Shown: positions 19,559-30,215, counted from the first letter of the stretch. The stretch: DNA of 64,000 bases from Nocardia arthritidis NBRC 100137 (GCF_001612765.1 NZ_BDBB01000007.1:124001-188000); one strand, 5' to 3'. Notes: generated by a model from the sequence alone, not told the origin. Translations and numbers: made by a program.

Positions 19559-20565
19559 CAGAGCGCACCTCCCATCGCTGTGTAGGGACCGCCGCCCGCG
19601 GGGCCCTCCGTGGTTATGAGAGCGGCCGCCTCCGGGCCCGTCGGGTCGAAGCCTTCGCCGTGGTACTGCACGGCGCCACCGGTCATCCGCATGAACGCCT
19701 CTTCCAGCGACGCGCGCTGCGGGGCCAGCTCGAACAGCGTGATGTTGTGCTCGCCGGCCAGCTTGCCGACCGCGTCACTGGCCACGCCCGCCACCATGAG
19801 CGCGGGGCCGTCGGCTCCCGCCCCGTCCTCACGGACGGTCATGCCGTTCGAGGTGAGCACGCTGCGCAGCTGGTCGAGCTGCGGGCTGCGTACCCGCACC
19901 GATTGCTCCGAGGCGCGTTCGATGAACTCCTGGGTGGTCGAGTCCGAGATGAGCTTGCCGCGCCCGATGACCACCAGGTGCTCGGCGGTCTGCGCCATCT
20001 CCGACAGCAGATGGCTGGAGACCAGCACCGTGCGGCCCTCGGCGGCCAGCCGCTGCATGAACCGGCGGATCCACAGGATGCCCTCCGGGTCCAGGCCGTT
20101 CACCGGCTCGTCGAACAGCAGCACCTCCGGGTCGCCGAGCAGCGCGCCGGCCAGGCCGAGCCGCTGCGACATGCCCAGCGAGAAGCCCCCCGCGGTCTTG
20201 CCCGCCACCTCCGAAAGGCCGACCAGCCGCAGCACCTCCTCCACCCGGGACTTGGCGATGTCGTTGGACGCGGCCATCCACTCCAGATGGGCGCGCGCCG
20301 ACCGATTCGGGTGCACCCACTTGGCATCCAGCAGCGCGCCGACGGTGCGCAGCGGATGGTCCAGTTCGTGGTATGGCTTGCCCTTGATCAGCGCGGTGCC
20401 CGCGGTGGGCTTGTCCAACCCGAGGATCATCCGCATGGTGGTCGACTTGCCCGCACCGTTGGGCCCGAGGAACCCCGTCACTTGGCCGGGTCGAACGGTG
20501 AAGGACAGATCCTGCACCGCTACGGTCTGCCCGTAGTGCTTGGTCAGGCCTCTCAGTTCGATCAT
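19558..20565 (-). CDS. ABC transporter ATP-binding protein
   Basis: A 335-residue ATPase of the DRA/BcrA type. Walker A is GPNGAGKSTTM, the signature is FSLGMSQRLGLAGALL, Walker B is VLLFDEPVNGLDPEG, and the switch His is SSHLLSEM. A roughly 100-residue C-terminal extension (LVVIGRGKLISDSTTQEFIE, RASLEEAFMRMTGG) is typical for drug-exporting ABC-2 ATPases. The start ATG at 20565 begins MIELRGLTKHYG. A 16-bp perfect palindrome lies 58 bases upstream. Confidence 0.92.
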   Translation of the reverse strand: MIELRGLTKHYGQTVAVQDLSFTVRPGQVTGFLGPNGAGKSTTMRMILGLDKPTAGTALIKGKPYHELDHPLRTVGALLDAKWVHPNRSARAHLEWMAASNDIAKSRVEEVLRLVGLSEVAGKTAGGFSLGMSQRLGLAGALLGDPEVLLFDEPVNGLDPEGILWIRRFMQRLAAEGRTVLVSSHLLSEMAQTAEHLVVIGRGKLISDSTTQEFIERASEQSVRVRSPQLDQLRSVLTSNGMTVREDGAGADGPALMVAGVASDAVGKLAGEHNITLFELAPQRASLEEAFMRMTGGAVQYHGEGFDPTGPEAAALITTEGPAGGGPYTAMGGAL

Positions 20566-20622
20566 GCGCCCAGCATTCCGCAAATCGCGGGCGCGCGCGT
20601 CGGTAAATAGTGCCGAGTTGGA

Positions 20623-20638
20623 TCATCCTCGAGGATGA
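20623..20638. promoter_or_regulatory. 16-bp perfect palindrome upstream of ABC operon
   Basis: TCATCCTCGAGGATGA is its own reverse complement over all 16 bases. It lies 58 bases before the ATPase start codon, where an operator would act on the ABC promoter. No cognate regulator gene directly adjoins the operon except the XRE-type regulator upstream. Confidence 0.55.
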
Positions 20639-20742
20639 GGAAGAGGCGTCCGGGTGGGTGCAAGCCCGTACGGGCAGGTTCAGCGACAAGGGGTTTGTAC
20701 TTCAGCGAACCAGCCCGGACTCCCCCCGTACGAACAGACTTG

Positions 20743-20760
20743 TTGTGACAACTTGTGACA
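20743..20760. repeat. Direct repeat TTGTGACA, possible operator
   Basis: TTGTGACAACTTGTGACA contains the word TTGTGACA twice, 10 bases apart start to start, so one helical turn. The complement of the core (GTCACAA) occurs again at 21819-21825 in the divergent region upstream of the XRE-type gene. It may be a recognition site of that regulator. Confidence 0.35.
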
Positions 20761-20840
20761 CGCTGACCAGACGCAGAAGGCCGGCAACAGACCGACCTGG
20801 TTGCGGACCTTATGCTGAACTGCTGTTGTGATAGCCCGCG

Positions 20841-21773
20841 TCAGTGCGGTACGTCGTCGTCTCCGGCCGCCGCTCGTCGCCACTTCGCCGCCCACTCTGC
20901 GGTGCTGTGATCCTCCGGCATCGACTCGAGCGACTGCGCCACGACTTCTCGGCTGCGTCCGGTTTCCCCCAGGGTGCGCAGGACGCGAGCGCGTTGCAGA
21001 CCGAAGAATCCAGGGGTGTACCAATATCCTGCGTCTGGTGGCGGTTCGTCGGCGGCTGCGTCAGCTTCCGAGTCGGCGAGTAGGAGCGCACGCTCGGCGC
21101 CGTGCCGATCGCCCGCCGCTGCGAGCACACGAGCGTGCTGATAGCGCTCGTACACCCGAATCAGTGGGTGCAAACGAGGCACGGACAGCACGGCGTCGAC
21201 CATCTGCGTCGCTTCGTCGAGCCGCCCACGCTCGAGACGCACGTACGCGCTGAAGCTGAGCCCGTGCGCGAGCTGGTCGCTACCGCAGGCATGTTCCGCG
21301 AGCGCTATGGACCGGTCCAGGCTGCGCAGGGAGGCTTTCCCAGCGCCGGTCGCGTGCTCGAGCCAACCGCGGTACTGGGTGACTTCGCTTGCCAGCGCCG
21401 CAGCCCGGGAAGCGTGCCGTGATCGAGCCTGGTCAGCGAACCGCTCCGTCATCGTCGACATGCCTTGCACGACAGTAAGAACCGAAGCCGGACCGGCCGC
21501 GTCCTCGATGCGTCGTGTTGCCGAGAGCATGACTGCCACGTCATCGAGGCTGCTCGAATCGACTTTCGCGGGCGAGTCCGAAACTGCCGACAGCCGTTCC
21601 AGATCCGCGCCCAGCGTCCGTTCGTAGGCACAGACAACCTCATGTGAAGCAGGCCGTTTCCCGGACTCGATGAGGATCAGATACGCGGGACTGTAATTCG
21701 TCATCCGCGCCATCGAGCGCAGCGACACCCGTGCCGCTTCGCGTGCCGTGCGGAGTAATGCCCCCTGGTCCAT
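20841..21773 (-). CDS. XRE-type HTH regulator with TPR-like C-terminus
   Basis: A 310-residue protein. The N-terminal helix-turn-helix is MDQGALLRTAREAARVSLRS then MARMTNYSPAYLILIESGKR, typical of Cro/C1 domains in actinomycetes. Residues about 80-310 are helical repeats (SLRSLDRSIALAEHA, LERGRLDEATQMVDAVL, YQHARVLAAAGDRHGAERAL), a TPR-like ligand or protein-binding part. The start ATG at 21773 directly precedes the HTH. It is divergent from two tiny coupled genes (21936-22294), an arrangement common for XRE regulators in actinomycetes, though those usually sit beside DUF397 genes. Confidence 0.82.
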   Translation of the reverse strand: MDQGALLRTAREAARVSLRSMARMTNYSPAYLILIESGKRPASHEVVCAYERTLGADLERLSAVSDSPAKVDSSSLDDVAVMLSATRRIEDAAGPASVLTVVQGMSTMTERFADQARSRHASRAAALASEVTQYRGWLEHATGAGKASLRSLDRSIALAEHACGSDQLAHGLSFSAYVRLERGRLDEATQMVDAVLSVPRLHPLIRVYERYQHARVLAAAGDRHGAERALLLADSEADAAADEPPPDAGYWYTPGFFGLQRARVLRTLGETGRSREVVAQSLESMPEDHSTAEWAAKWRRAAAGDDDVPH

Positions 21774-21935
21774 TTCCCCACGGTAGCGACGGGAAACAGG
21801 TGTCAACACGGCAACGGGGTCACAACTAGGTGAATCGCCTGAGACTGAGATCAGCACCCGTCGCCGGGTCGAGCCCCGAACTCCTCGACGCCGGGTGTCA
21901 CCAACCGCACCGCAACGCGCCAGGGGGTCTATCGA

Positions 21936-22103
21936 ATGACCGAAGAACTTGCAGCCGTCCTCATCGTCATCGCCGCTGTCGGCGGTCTTCTGATCCTGCT
22001 GTTCTGGGTGCTTCCCTGGCTACTCGAATTGGGTGACGATCCGGAGGAGCGCGTCCCGTTCCGTCAGGTCATGGACCGCATCGCCCGCGAGGAACAGCGA
22101 TGA
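21936..22103 (+). CDS. 55-residue membrane-anchored peptide
   Basis: A short frame starting at the ATG at 21936, with AGGGGG eight bases upstream. It has one N-terminal hydrophobic helix (VLIVIAAVGGLLILLFWVLP) and an acidic/basic tail (GDDPEERVPFRQVMDRIARE). Its stop overlaps the next ATG (ATGA). The excellent ribosome site, coupling, and position divergent from the XRE-type regulator support a real gene. No family is recognised. Confidence 0.7.
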   Translation: MTEELAAVLIVIAAVGGLLILLFWVLPWLLELGDDPEERVPFRQVMDRIAREEQR

Positions 22104-22294
22104 CGCCGCGGCGCAGCTGGATCCAGGACTATTGCGAGGACGGCAATTGGCCCGCCGATGAGCAGCACGCGCAAGGCTTGCTGAAGCTCCATGCCACATG
22201 CATCCCGGCATGCCCGCGCAAGCTGTCCGCTCAGCGGTGGCTCCGTGAGTGCGGCACGAGCAGCGAACCGGACAACACAGCCGGGGACGGGTAA
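22100..22294 (+). CDS. 64-residue Cys-containing peptide, coupled to the preceding gene
   Basis: A 64-residue peptide with WIQDYCEDGNWPADEQHAQG then LLKLHATCIPACPRKLSAQR and a polar tail. Four Cys (YC, TC, AC, EC) and one conserved-looking His suggest a metal site or disulfides; TCxxxCP is a possible metal-binding pair. It is translationally coupled to the membrane peptide gene (ATGA). I vaguely recall comparable peptides next to XRE regulators in other Nocardia genomes. Function is unknown. Confidence 0.65.
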   Translation: MTPRRSWIQDYCEDGNWPADEQHAQGLLKLHATCIPACPRKLSAQRWLRECGTSSEPDNTAGDG

Positions 22295-22402
22295 CTCAGT
22301 CCTTCCGGTTACGTCGTGACGACCGGCGCACCGCTGCCTCAGCTGCCCAGCAGTTCGGCGACTTGCAGGAGCGGCGCGACGTAACCGGGGATCGTGCTCG
22401 GA

Positions 22403-22640
22403 TCACGCCCGGGGAACCACCGCGACCGGCGGATACACCCGATCCAGTCGCACCAGCACTACGACGAAGCGATGCGTCGTGGTAGTGCTGGTGGTGGTTG
22501 TCCTTGCGCGGGTCTTCGAGAAATCGCTCGAAGAGGTCGTCTGATACGAGTACTCCGCCACGGCCACCCACCGGCCGCCGAACTGCCGCTGCTCGGTGCC
22601 GGACCCTCCATATCCTTGGCAATCAGCCTTCCGAGACGCT
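22403..22640 (-). pseudogene. Remnant of an actinobacterial membrane-protein gene
   Basis: A frame without a start codon, bounded by TAA upstream and the TGA at 22403-22405, encodes about 78 residues with clear protein character: GSGTEQRQFGGRWVAVAEYS then YQTTSSSDFSKTR, a Thr-rich stretch, and THRFVVVLVRLDRVYPPVAV. The pattern (W/F-x-EYSY, acidic/Ser-Thr loop, THRF-VVV-hydrophobic) resembles the central part of a conserved actinobacterial membrane protein family of unknown function. Both the N- and C-terminal parts are missing, so it is most likely a decayed gene fragment. It accounts for the gap between 22295 and 22686, where nothing else was seen. Confidence 0.5.
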
Positions 22641-22686
22641 TAAGAGATCGTTGCGATGCGGCCTCGAGCGAGCCCGACTGCCGAGA

Positions 22687-23403
22687 TCAGGAGGCCGCGA
22701 GCGCGATGACGGCGGTGAGCGCGGCAGCCGCGTCGAGCAGGGCGTACGAGCGAGCCGTGATGCTCGCGTCCCTGGCCGCGAGGGCGGCGTCGACGTCCGC
22801 GGATCGGTGGCCGCGCGGCAGGTCGGGCATCAAGGTCCGAAGGGTGTCGACGCGGTATCCGGCGCTGCGAAGCTGGTGGATGATCCGGGCGTCGCGAACC
22901 TGAGCGGGTGAGTACCGCCGCGTCCGGTGTGTGGCGGCACGGTCGGGGACCACGAGTCCCTCGGCGTCCCAATGCCGCAGTGTCGAGGGGCGTACGCCCA
23001 GCGCGGCGGCGAGTTCGGCGACGCTCATCGAATCCGATGGCCGGACGTCGTCGATCGGCTCGGCCGAGATCGCCGCTGCCGCCCGCTTCGCCAGCGCGAG
23101 GTCCGTTCGCTCACGGTGCAGCCGCGCGTGCGCCGCGTCGACAAGCGCGAGCGCCTCGGGGATCGGGCGGTCGTGCGCGGTGCGGATGATCCGCTTGGCC
23201 TCGACGGGACCGACGCCCGCCGCCAGCGCGCGGTATGCCAGCGCGGATTGCACGTGCACCTCCCCGTACTCGCGATAGCCCGCTGCCGTGCGCAGCGCAG
23301 GCGGCAGCACACCGTCTCGCTCGAGGTTGCGAATCTGCTGCACCGAGTACCCGGCACGCCGCGCCACATCGACCGTTCGCAATCGCGAGTTGAGAGTTTC
23401 CAC
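22687..23403 (-). CDS. Tandem-MerR (TioE-like) transcriptional regulator
   Basis: A 238-residue protein with two MerR-type winged HTH domains: residues about 8-65 (LRTVDVARRAGYSVQQIRNL, ERDGVLPPALRTAAGYREYG) and about 128-185 (MSVAELAAALGVRPSTLRHW, DAEGLVVPDRAATHRTRRYS). Ordinary MerR proteins have one. Two-domain proteins of this kind are annotated as the TioE family in streptomycetes. The start is the GTG at 23403 (VETLNSRLRTVDVARR). It is divergent from a DUF6194-type gene 63 bases away. The C-terminal helix is Ala-rich, without the Cys motifs of metal sensors. Confidence 0.8.
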   Translation of the reverse strand: METLNSRLRTVDVARRAGYSVQQIRNLERDGVLPPALRTAAGYREYGEVHVQSALAYRALAAGVGPVEAKRIIRTAHDRPIPEALALVDAAHARLHRERTDLALAKRAAAAISAEPIDDVRPSDSMSVAELAAALGVRPSTLRHWDAEGLVVPDRAATHRTRRYSPAQVRDARIIHQLRSAGYRVDTLRTLMPDLPRGHRSADVDAALAARDASITARSYALLDAAAALTAVIALAAS

Positions 23404-23466
23404 GCTATTGGTCCTCGATATCCGGGTCGAAGTCGCTACAAGCACATTAATGAAACGCTGGAGCAC

Positions 23467-23937
23467 ATGACCATCGACGAGATCATCGACTTCGTCTCCG
23501 CCCTCGAGGGAGTACTGGTTCTGCGTCCAGGCCCCGGCGACGGATCACCGGAGATCAGCTGGGGCGATACGTTCTTCTACTACGCACCGGACGGCGTCGT
23601 GCCGACGAAGACCCAGCCCTTCGCGACAATCGTCACGAAGAACTATCCCGGCGACGAGGGATCCCGCTTGGACCGCCCGGATACCTTCCGCGTCAACATC
23701 GCCGCAGGCAAAGAGGCCTTCAGCCAGTGGACTGGCCATACCCCCCGCGAACCGTCCCCGCACGATCCGAGCACGACGGACACGATAATCCCCCACCCCG
23801 TCTACGGCTCCGCCGCTTGGCTCGCGGTCATCAACCCCGGCACGCAAACCGCCGAACCAACCCGCGAACTCCTGTGCACCGCATACGACCTCGCCCGCTC
23901 CCGCCACAACCGACGCGCCACCCCAACCCCCGACTGA
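23467..23937 (+). CDS. DUF6194-type protein
   Basis: A 156-residue protein with MTIDEIIDFVSALEGVLVLR, DTFFYYAPDGVVPTKTQPFA, FRVNIAAGKEAF and HPVYGSAAWLAVINPG, the sequence pattern of the DUF6194 family (a small alpha/beta protein related in look to MmcQ/YjbR). The ATG at 23467 begins the domain. It is divergent from the tandem-MerR regulator, a pairing I recall from streptomycetes, and is followed by an inverted repeat at 23943-24006 that may terminate it. Biochemical role unknown. Confidence 0.72.
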   Translation: MTIDEIIDFVSALEGVLVLRPGPGDGSPEISWGDTFFYYAPDGVVPTKTQPFATIVTKNYPGDEGSRLDRPDTFRVNIAAGKEAFSQWTGHTPREPSPHDPSTTDTIIPHPVYGSAAWLAVINPGTQTAEPTRELLCTAYDLARSRHNRRATPTPD

Positions 23938-23942
23938 CCACT

Positions 23943-24006
23943 CCCGCGAGTGGCACTTGGTCGCGGCGAAGTGCGAGAAGGATCTCCACCGTGTGCCACT
24001 CGCGGG
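23943..24006 (+). repeat. Inverted repeat with CGCGAGTGGCAC core (copy 1)
   Basis: CCCGCGAGTGGCAC (23943-23956) and GTGCCACTCGCGGG (23993-24006) are perfectly complementary over 14 bases with a 36-base spacer. They start five bases after the DUF6194 stop, so they may act as a terminator. The 10-base core GCGAGTGGCA recurs at 38110-38119 in a second, differently looped hairpin. Confidence 0.65.
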
Positions 24007-24022
24007 TTACGCCCCCGCGCGG

Positions 24023-24053
24023 TTGACATGGAGTGCGCTCCAACACCTAGCGT
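24023..24053 (+). promoter_or_regulatory. MerR-type promoter of the aldo-keto reductase gene
   Basis: TTGACA at 24023-24028 and TAGCGT at 24048-24053 are separated by 19 bases, the overlong spacer typical of MerR-activated promoters. The spacer contains TGGAGTGCGCTCCA, an inverted repeat (TGGAG/CTCCA) like those bound by AKR-controlling MerR proteins. The start codon of the aldo-keto reductase is 37 bases downstream of the -10 element. Confidence 0.65.
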
Positions 24054-24089
24054 CGGGAGCGACCGATTCGAACCCAGGAGGTTGCAAGC

Positions 24090-25076
<987 letters not shown>

Positions 25077-25134
25077 GCCCGCGTCCACAGCCTCCGGGAA
25101 CCGAGCGGAGAAAGCCGGGAAGCGAGCGTTCCCG

Positions 25135-26127
<993 letters not shown>

Positions 26128-26131
<4 letters not shown>

Positions 26132-27201
26132 CTGCTTCCTCCTACAGTCATCGAAAAGCGTTGCGGGTCGGCAACTTCCGCTTCGGGCAGCACCGCCCCG
26201 CCGAGCAGGCCGGTCACCGCGTCCACGGTGAGCGGCACGGTCAGCATGCCGTTGCGGCCGTGCCCGGTGGCCACCACGATCCGGTCGGTGAGCCGGCCGA
26301 TCAGCGGCAGGTTGTCCGGGCTGCCCGGCCGGGAACCGGCGGCGGCCTCGGCGAGTTCGTATTCGCCGATGCCGGGGAACACCGCCTCCGCGTCGGCGAT
26401 CAGGTCGCGAACCCCCGCGACGGTGACCGCGGTGTCGAAACCCGCTTCGTACTGCGTGGCGCCGACGACGAGACCCTCGGCGCGCGGCACCAGGTATACC
26501 GCCCGCCCGTGCACCCGGGCCCTGATCACCCGGCGCGGCGCGGGAGCGACGCCCGGCCGTTGCCGCAGGCGCAGGATCTCGCCCTTGACCGGGCGGACCG
26601 GCAGTTCCGGCCACAACGCCGCCGACGCGGCTCCCGCGGCGAGCACGACTTGATCGTGGGGAAGTTCCGTCAGCGAGTCTACGGACTCGGCGCGCACCAC
26701 GACGCCCGCCGCCTCGGCCGCCTGCCGCAATGCGGCGAGCAGCTTGCGGTTGTCGATCGCGGGTTCGGCGGGCGCGAGCAGCGCGGCGCGCACCGTCCGG
26801 GCCAGACCGGGTTCCCGCTCGCGAACTCCCGCGCGGTCCAGCATCCGCAGCTCGTGCCCGCGGCTGCCGACCCAGTCGGCCACGGTGCGCAGGTCGGCCA
26901 CGTCGGCCGCGTCCAGCGCGACGGTCATGGTCTCGTCCGCCACGAAGACCGACACGCCGGTCGCGGCTTCGAGCCGGGCGGCGAAGCCGGGCCAGCGGGC
27001 CAGCGATGCCGCGCCGAATTCGAGCACCCGGTCCTCGCCGGGCCAACCTTCCGACAGCGGTGCGAGCATTCCCCCGGCCACCCAGGAGGCCCCGGTCGCG
27101 ACCGCCGGATCGAGCAGCGTGACCGACCAACCGGCCTCGGCGGCCCGCCAGGCCACGGCGAGCCCGATGGCGCCGCCACCGACGACGGCCAGAGTCCGCA
27201 T
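26128..27201 (-). CDS. thiO: Glycine oxidase ThiO
   Basis: A 357-residue FAD-dependent D-amino-acid-oxidase-family protein that oxidises glycine to the imine needed by ThiG. The N-terminal dinucleotide motif is [19 protein letters not shown], followed by [17 protein letters not shown]; the C-terminus has [20 protein letters not shown] and [11 protein letters not shown]. The ATG at 27201 directly precedes the FAD motif. The gene is first in thiO-thiS-thiG, divergent from thiE. No TPP riboswitch is visible in the short intergenic region. Confidence 0.93.
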
Positions 27202-27259
27202 CCCGATCCACCTGCCTCCTGTTTCGCATCCCCACGGTAGCGCGGCTACGGTCGAAGGC

Positions 27260-27958
27260 GTGCAACCCTCCCACCCGAATCGACCCGCCTCGCCGCGGGA
27301 GCGTCTGGCGAACGCGCGGCTGTATCTCTGCACCGACGCACGCCGGGAGAAGGGCGATCTGGCGAAGTTCGCCGAGGCCGCTTTCGCAGGCGGAGTCGAC
27401 ATCATCCAGCTCAGAGACAAGGGATCACCGGGCGAAGCGAAGTTCGGTCCGCTCGAGGCCAGGGCCGAACTCGGCGCGCTGGCCGAATTGAAGGCCGCCG
27501 CGCGCAGGCACGGCGGGCTGGTCGCGGTGAACGATCGCGCCGACATCGCCCTCGCCTCCAGCGCCGACGTGCTGCACCTCGGGCAGGGCGACCTGCCGCC
27601 CTGGTACGCGCGCCGGATTCTCGGGCCCGACGTGGTGATCGGACGATCCACGCACAATCGCGCGCAAGCCGGGCTCGCCGCGATCGACGAGCACATCGAC
27701 TACTTCTGCACCGGACCGATCTGGGCGACCCCGACCAAACCGGGCAGGCAGGCGGCGGGCCCGGAACTGATCCGCTCCACCGCGGAAGCCCATCCCACCC
27801 GGCCTTGGTTCGCGATCGGCGGGATCAACGCCGAGAACCTCACGCAGGTGCTGGAAGCCGGGGCGAAGCGGGTGGTGGTGGTGCGCGCGATCACCGAGGC
27901 GCGCGATCCGGAAGGCGCGGCGCGCGAGCTGAAAACGGCGCTGCTGGCGAACGCGTGA
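27260..27958 (+). CDS. thiE: Thiamine-phosphate synthase ThiE
   Basis: A 232-residue TIM-barrel enzyme that joins HMP-pyrophosphate to thiazole phosphate. [77 protein letters not shown] and the product-binding [13 protein letters not shown] are in order. The GTG at 27260 was chosen because similarity starts shortly after it. Divergent from thiO, so both arms of thiamine synthesis share this 58-base promoter region. Confidence 0.94.
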   Translation: MQPSHPNRPASPRERLANARLYLCTDARREKGDLAKFAEAAFAGGVDIIQLRDKGSPGEAKFGPLEARAELGALAELKAAARRHGGLVAVNDRADIALASSADVLHLGQGDLPPWYARRILGPDVVIGRSTHNRAQAGLAAIDEHIDYFCTGPIWATPTKPGRQAAGPELIRSTAEAHPTRPWFAIGGINAENLTQVLEAGAKRVVVVRAITEARDPEGAARELKTALLANA

Positions 27959-27967
27959 GCGCCGGGG

Positions 27968-28651
27968 TCAGGACAGCAACTGCCCGCGGGTGAACGACAG
28001 GGCGGTGTCCACCGCCGTGTTGCCGCTCAGCGCGGGCTGCGCGCCCGGCTCGTCGACGATCCTGGCGTAATCGCCCGGCCCGGCCGGATCCGAATGCAGC
28101 CAGATGAAACCGAGGTCGGCGAGGTCGAGCGTGCGCGGCAGCGCGGCGGCGACGGCTCGGTCACCCGCGATCTCGTCGAGCAGCACCCGCGCGGGCGCGG
28201 CGCGCAGGGTGGGCCAGGACGCCGCGAAGCCCGGATGCAGCGGGCGAGCGTCGACCTCGTCCTCGGGGACCCAGGCCAACTCGGTGCTTTCGCGATTCCC
28301 GGTGGTCGGGAGCGTCATCACCGCGTCGGCGACGACCGTCGTGTAGGTCCAGCCGCTCAGGGCCGACGCCGTCACCCGCTCGCCGCGCACCCGGACGTCG
28401 GAGGGATCGATGCCGGTCTCCTCCCAAGCCTCGCGAACCGCCGCGTGCACGGGCGTCTCGTGGCTGTCGCGCGCCCCGCCGGGCAACGCCCATGTGCCGC
28501 CTTGATGACTCCACGGAGCGCGGTGCTGCAGCAGCACCGCGGAACCGCCCTCGGTCAGCGGAGCGCGCAGGAGGAGTCCGGCGGCGCCGAAGCGACCCCA
28601 GTGCCGCAGCCCGTCCGGACCCAGCGACCAACCGTCACCGTCACCACGCAT
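27968..28651 (-). CDS. mutT3: Nudix hydrolase (MutT3-like)
   Basis: A 227-residue Nudix protein. The Nudix box is complete: GGARDSHETPVHAAVREAWE followed by ETGI (G-x5-E-x7-REAxEExGI). WSHQGGTWALPGGA precedes it, as in 8-oxo-dGTP diphosphatases of the MutT group. Its position between thiE and the glnX operon matches M. tuberculosis Rv0413 (MutT3), on which the symbol rests; substrate is not proven. The ATG at 28651 gives MRGDGDGWSLGPDG. It converges with thiE with a 9-base gap. Confidence 0.85.
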   Translation of the reverse strand: MRGDGDGWSLGPDGLRHWGRFGAAGLLLRAPLTEGGSAVLLQHRAPWSHQGGTWALPGGARDSHETPVHAAVREAWEETGIDPSDVRVRGERVTASALSGWTYTTVVADAVMTLPTTGNRESTELAWVPEDEVDARPLHPGFAASWPTLRAAPARVLLDEIAGDRAVAAALPRTLDLADLGFIWLHSDPAGPGDYARIVDEPGAQPALSGNTAVDTALSFTRGQLLS

Positions 28652-28835
28652 CTCGTACCCATCCTCGTCCAGCTGCGGCAGCGCCCACCGTCGTTTCCTC
28701 CCAACCGAGGGTGTTTCACACGCCGCGGCTCCCGTACGACCACAATAAACTCCGCACCAACACGCACGGGTCGATCGGATCTTCGGTCCAACCGTCGAGA
28801 AATCCGCGTACGCGGCCCAAACTGGGGAGGTGGAC

Positions 28836-30211
28836 ATGGCTAGCTCCGAGCCGACGACGGCCGAACTCCGGCCATCGTCCGTGCCCGAGCCCGCCGGTCG
28901 GGACGATCCGGGCGGGCTGAGCGTCGCGGTGGTGCGCGAGCGTCTCGACCTGGCCAACCTGCGCTCGTTCGCCAATTCCTCACCCGGACGGCTGATCGCG
29001 CTCGGGCTGCTGCTGATCGGATTGTGCCTGGCCGCCGGCTCGATGACCGCCGCGACGGTCGGTGACCGGCAGCAGAGCCTGGACGTGCTGCTCTACGACA
29101 CCGAACCGGACGCCGATTCCGCGCATCGGCTCTACACCTCGCTGTCGATCGCCGACGCCGCGGCCAGCACCGCCTTCATCGCGGGCGGGCTGGAGCCGCA
29201 GGCGGTGCGGGATCGCTACACGCAGGCACTGGGCGAAGCGGCAGCGGAATTGGTGACCCAATCCGATCGTGCCGGGCCGGGCGCGGCGATCGATCCGGAT
29301 GCCCGGCTGCGGACCGGCATAGTCACCGGCCTGCCGGTGTACTCAGGTCTGGTGGAAACCGCACGGACGAACAATCGCAGCGGATATCCGGTCGGCGCCG
29401 CGTATTTGAGCGAGGCGTCCAACCAGATGCAGACGACGCTGCTACCGATGGCCGAGGAGTTGCACAACCATCGCTCGGCGGCGGTGACCGACGCGCAGCG
29501 CAACCACGTGCGCCCGCCGTGGGCCGCCATCGGACTGCTGATCCTCACCCTCGGTGTGCTGGTCTGGGTGCAGCGGGATCTGGCGCGACGCTGGCGGCGG
29601 GTGCTCAATCCCGGCCTGCTGCTCGCGTCGGTGGCCATGCTTATCCTGCTGGCGTGGACGGTGATCGCGGGCTCGGTGTCGGCGGCGTCGATGATCAGCG
29701 CCCGCGACGACGGCGCGGTGCCTTCCTCGCGTCTGACCGAGAGCCGGATCCTGGCGCAGCAGGCGCGCGCCGCGGAGACGTTGAAGCTGGTGCGCCGGGA
29801 CGCGACCGGCGACTACGACCGCACCTACGACGCGAACATCGAACGGCTGGCCGACCTGATCGGCAACTACCCCGGCTCCGCGCCCGCGGCGGGCGAGGTG
29901 CGCAACGCCGTTCCGGCGCTGGCGCGCTGGCGGGTGGCGCATCAGCGAATGAACGACGCGCTGGCCAAGGGCGATTTCAACAGCGCGGCCGCGGTGGCGA
30001 CCGGTCCCGGCTCGGCCGACGCCACCGTGCAGGTGGAGGCGCTGGACCGTTCGCTCGAGCAAGGTATCGCCGCGACCAGGAACACGCTGCGCGACGAGAT
30101 CTCCCAGGCCGCACGCGTCCTGGACTTTCTGGGCGCGGGAGCGATGGTGCTCGGCGTCCTGGCGGCAGGCTATGTCGGACTGGGCATATGGCCCCGGCTT
30201 CGGGAGTACCG

Positions 30212-30215
<4 letters not shown>
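28836..30215 (+). CDS. glnX: GlnX, transmembrane amino-acid-signalling partner of GlnH and PknG
   Basis: A 459-residue membrane protein with four hydrophobic helices: about residues 52-72 (LIALGLLLIGLCLAAGSM), two central ones (AAIGLLILTLGVLVWVQ; LLLASVAMLILLAWTVIAG), and one near the C-terminus (FLGAGAMVLGVLAAGYVGLG). Two extracytoplasmic helical domains lie between them. Gene order glnX-glnH-pknG and topology match Rv0412c, which in mycobacteria links extracellular aspartate/glutamate sensing by GlnH to PknG activation. The ATG at 28836 has GGGGAGG six bases upstream. The stop overlaps the glnH start (ATGA). Confidence 0.9.

Noticed and set aside
20610..20831. A 73-codon plus-strand frame between the ABC ATPase and XRE-type genes
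   Set aside because: No ribosome site, mixed composition, and it spans the palindrome and direct repeats of the promoter region.
24056..24085. GATTCGAACCC resembling the T-loop complement of a tRNA
   Set aside because: No T-stem pairing, anticodon arm or acceptor stem could be built; the sequence is the leader and ribosome site of the aldo-keto reductase gene.
27202..27259. Possible TPP riboswitch in the thiO/thiE divergent region
   Set aside because: Only 58 bases, and no CTGAGA or ACCTGATC-type conserved blocks on either strand.
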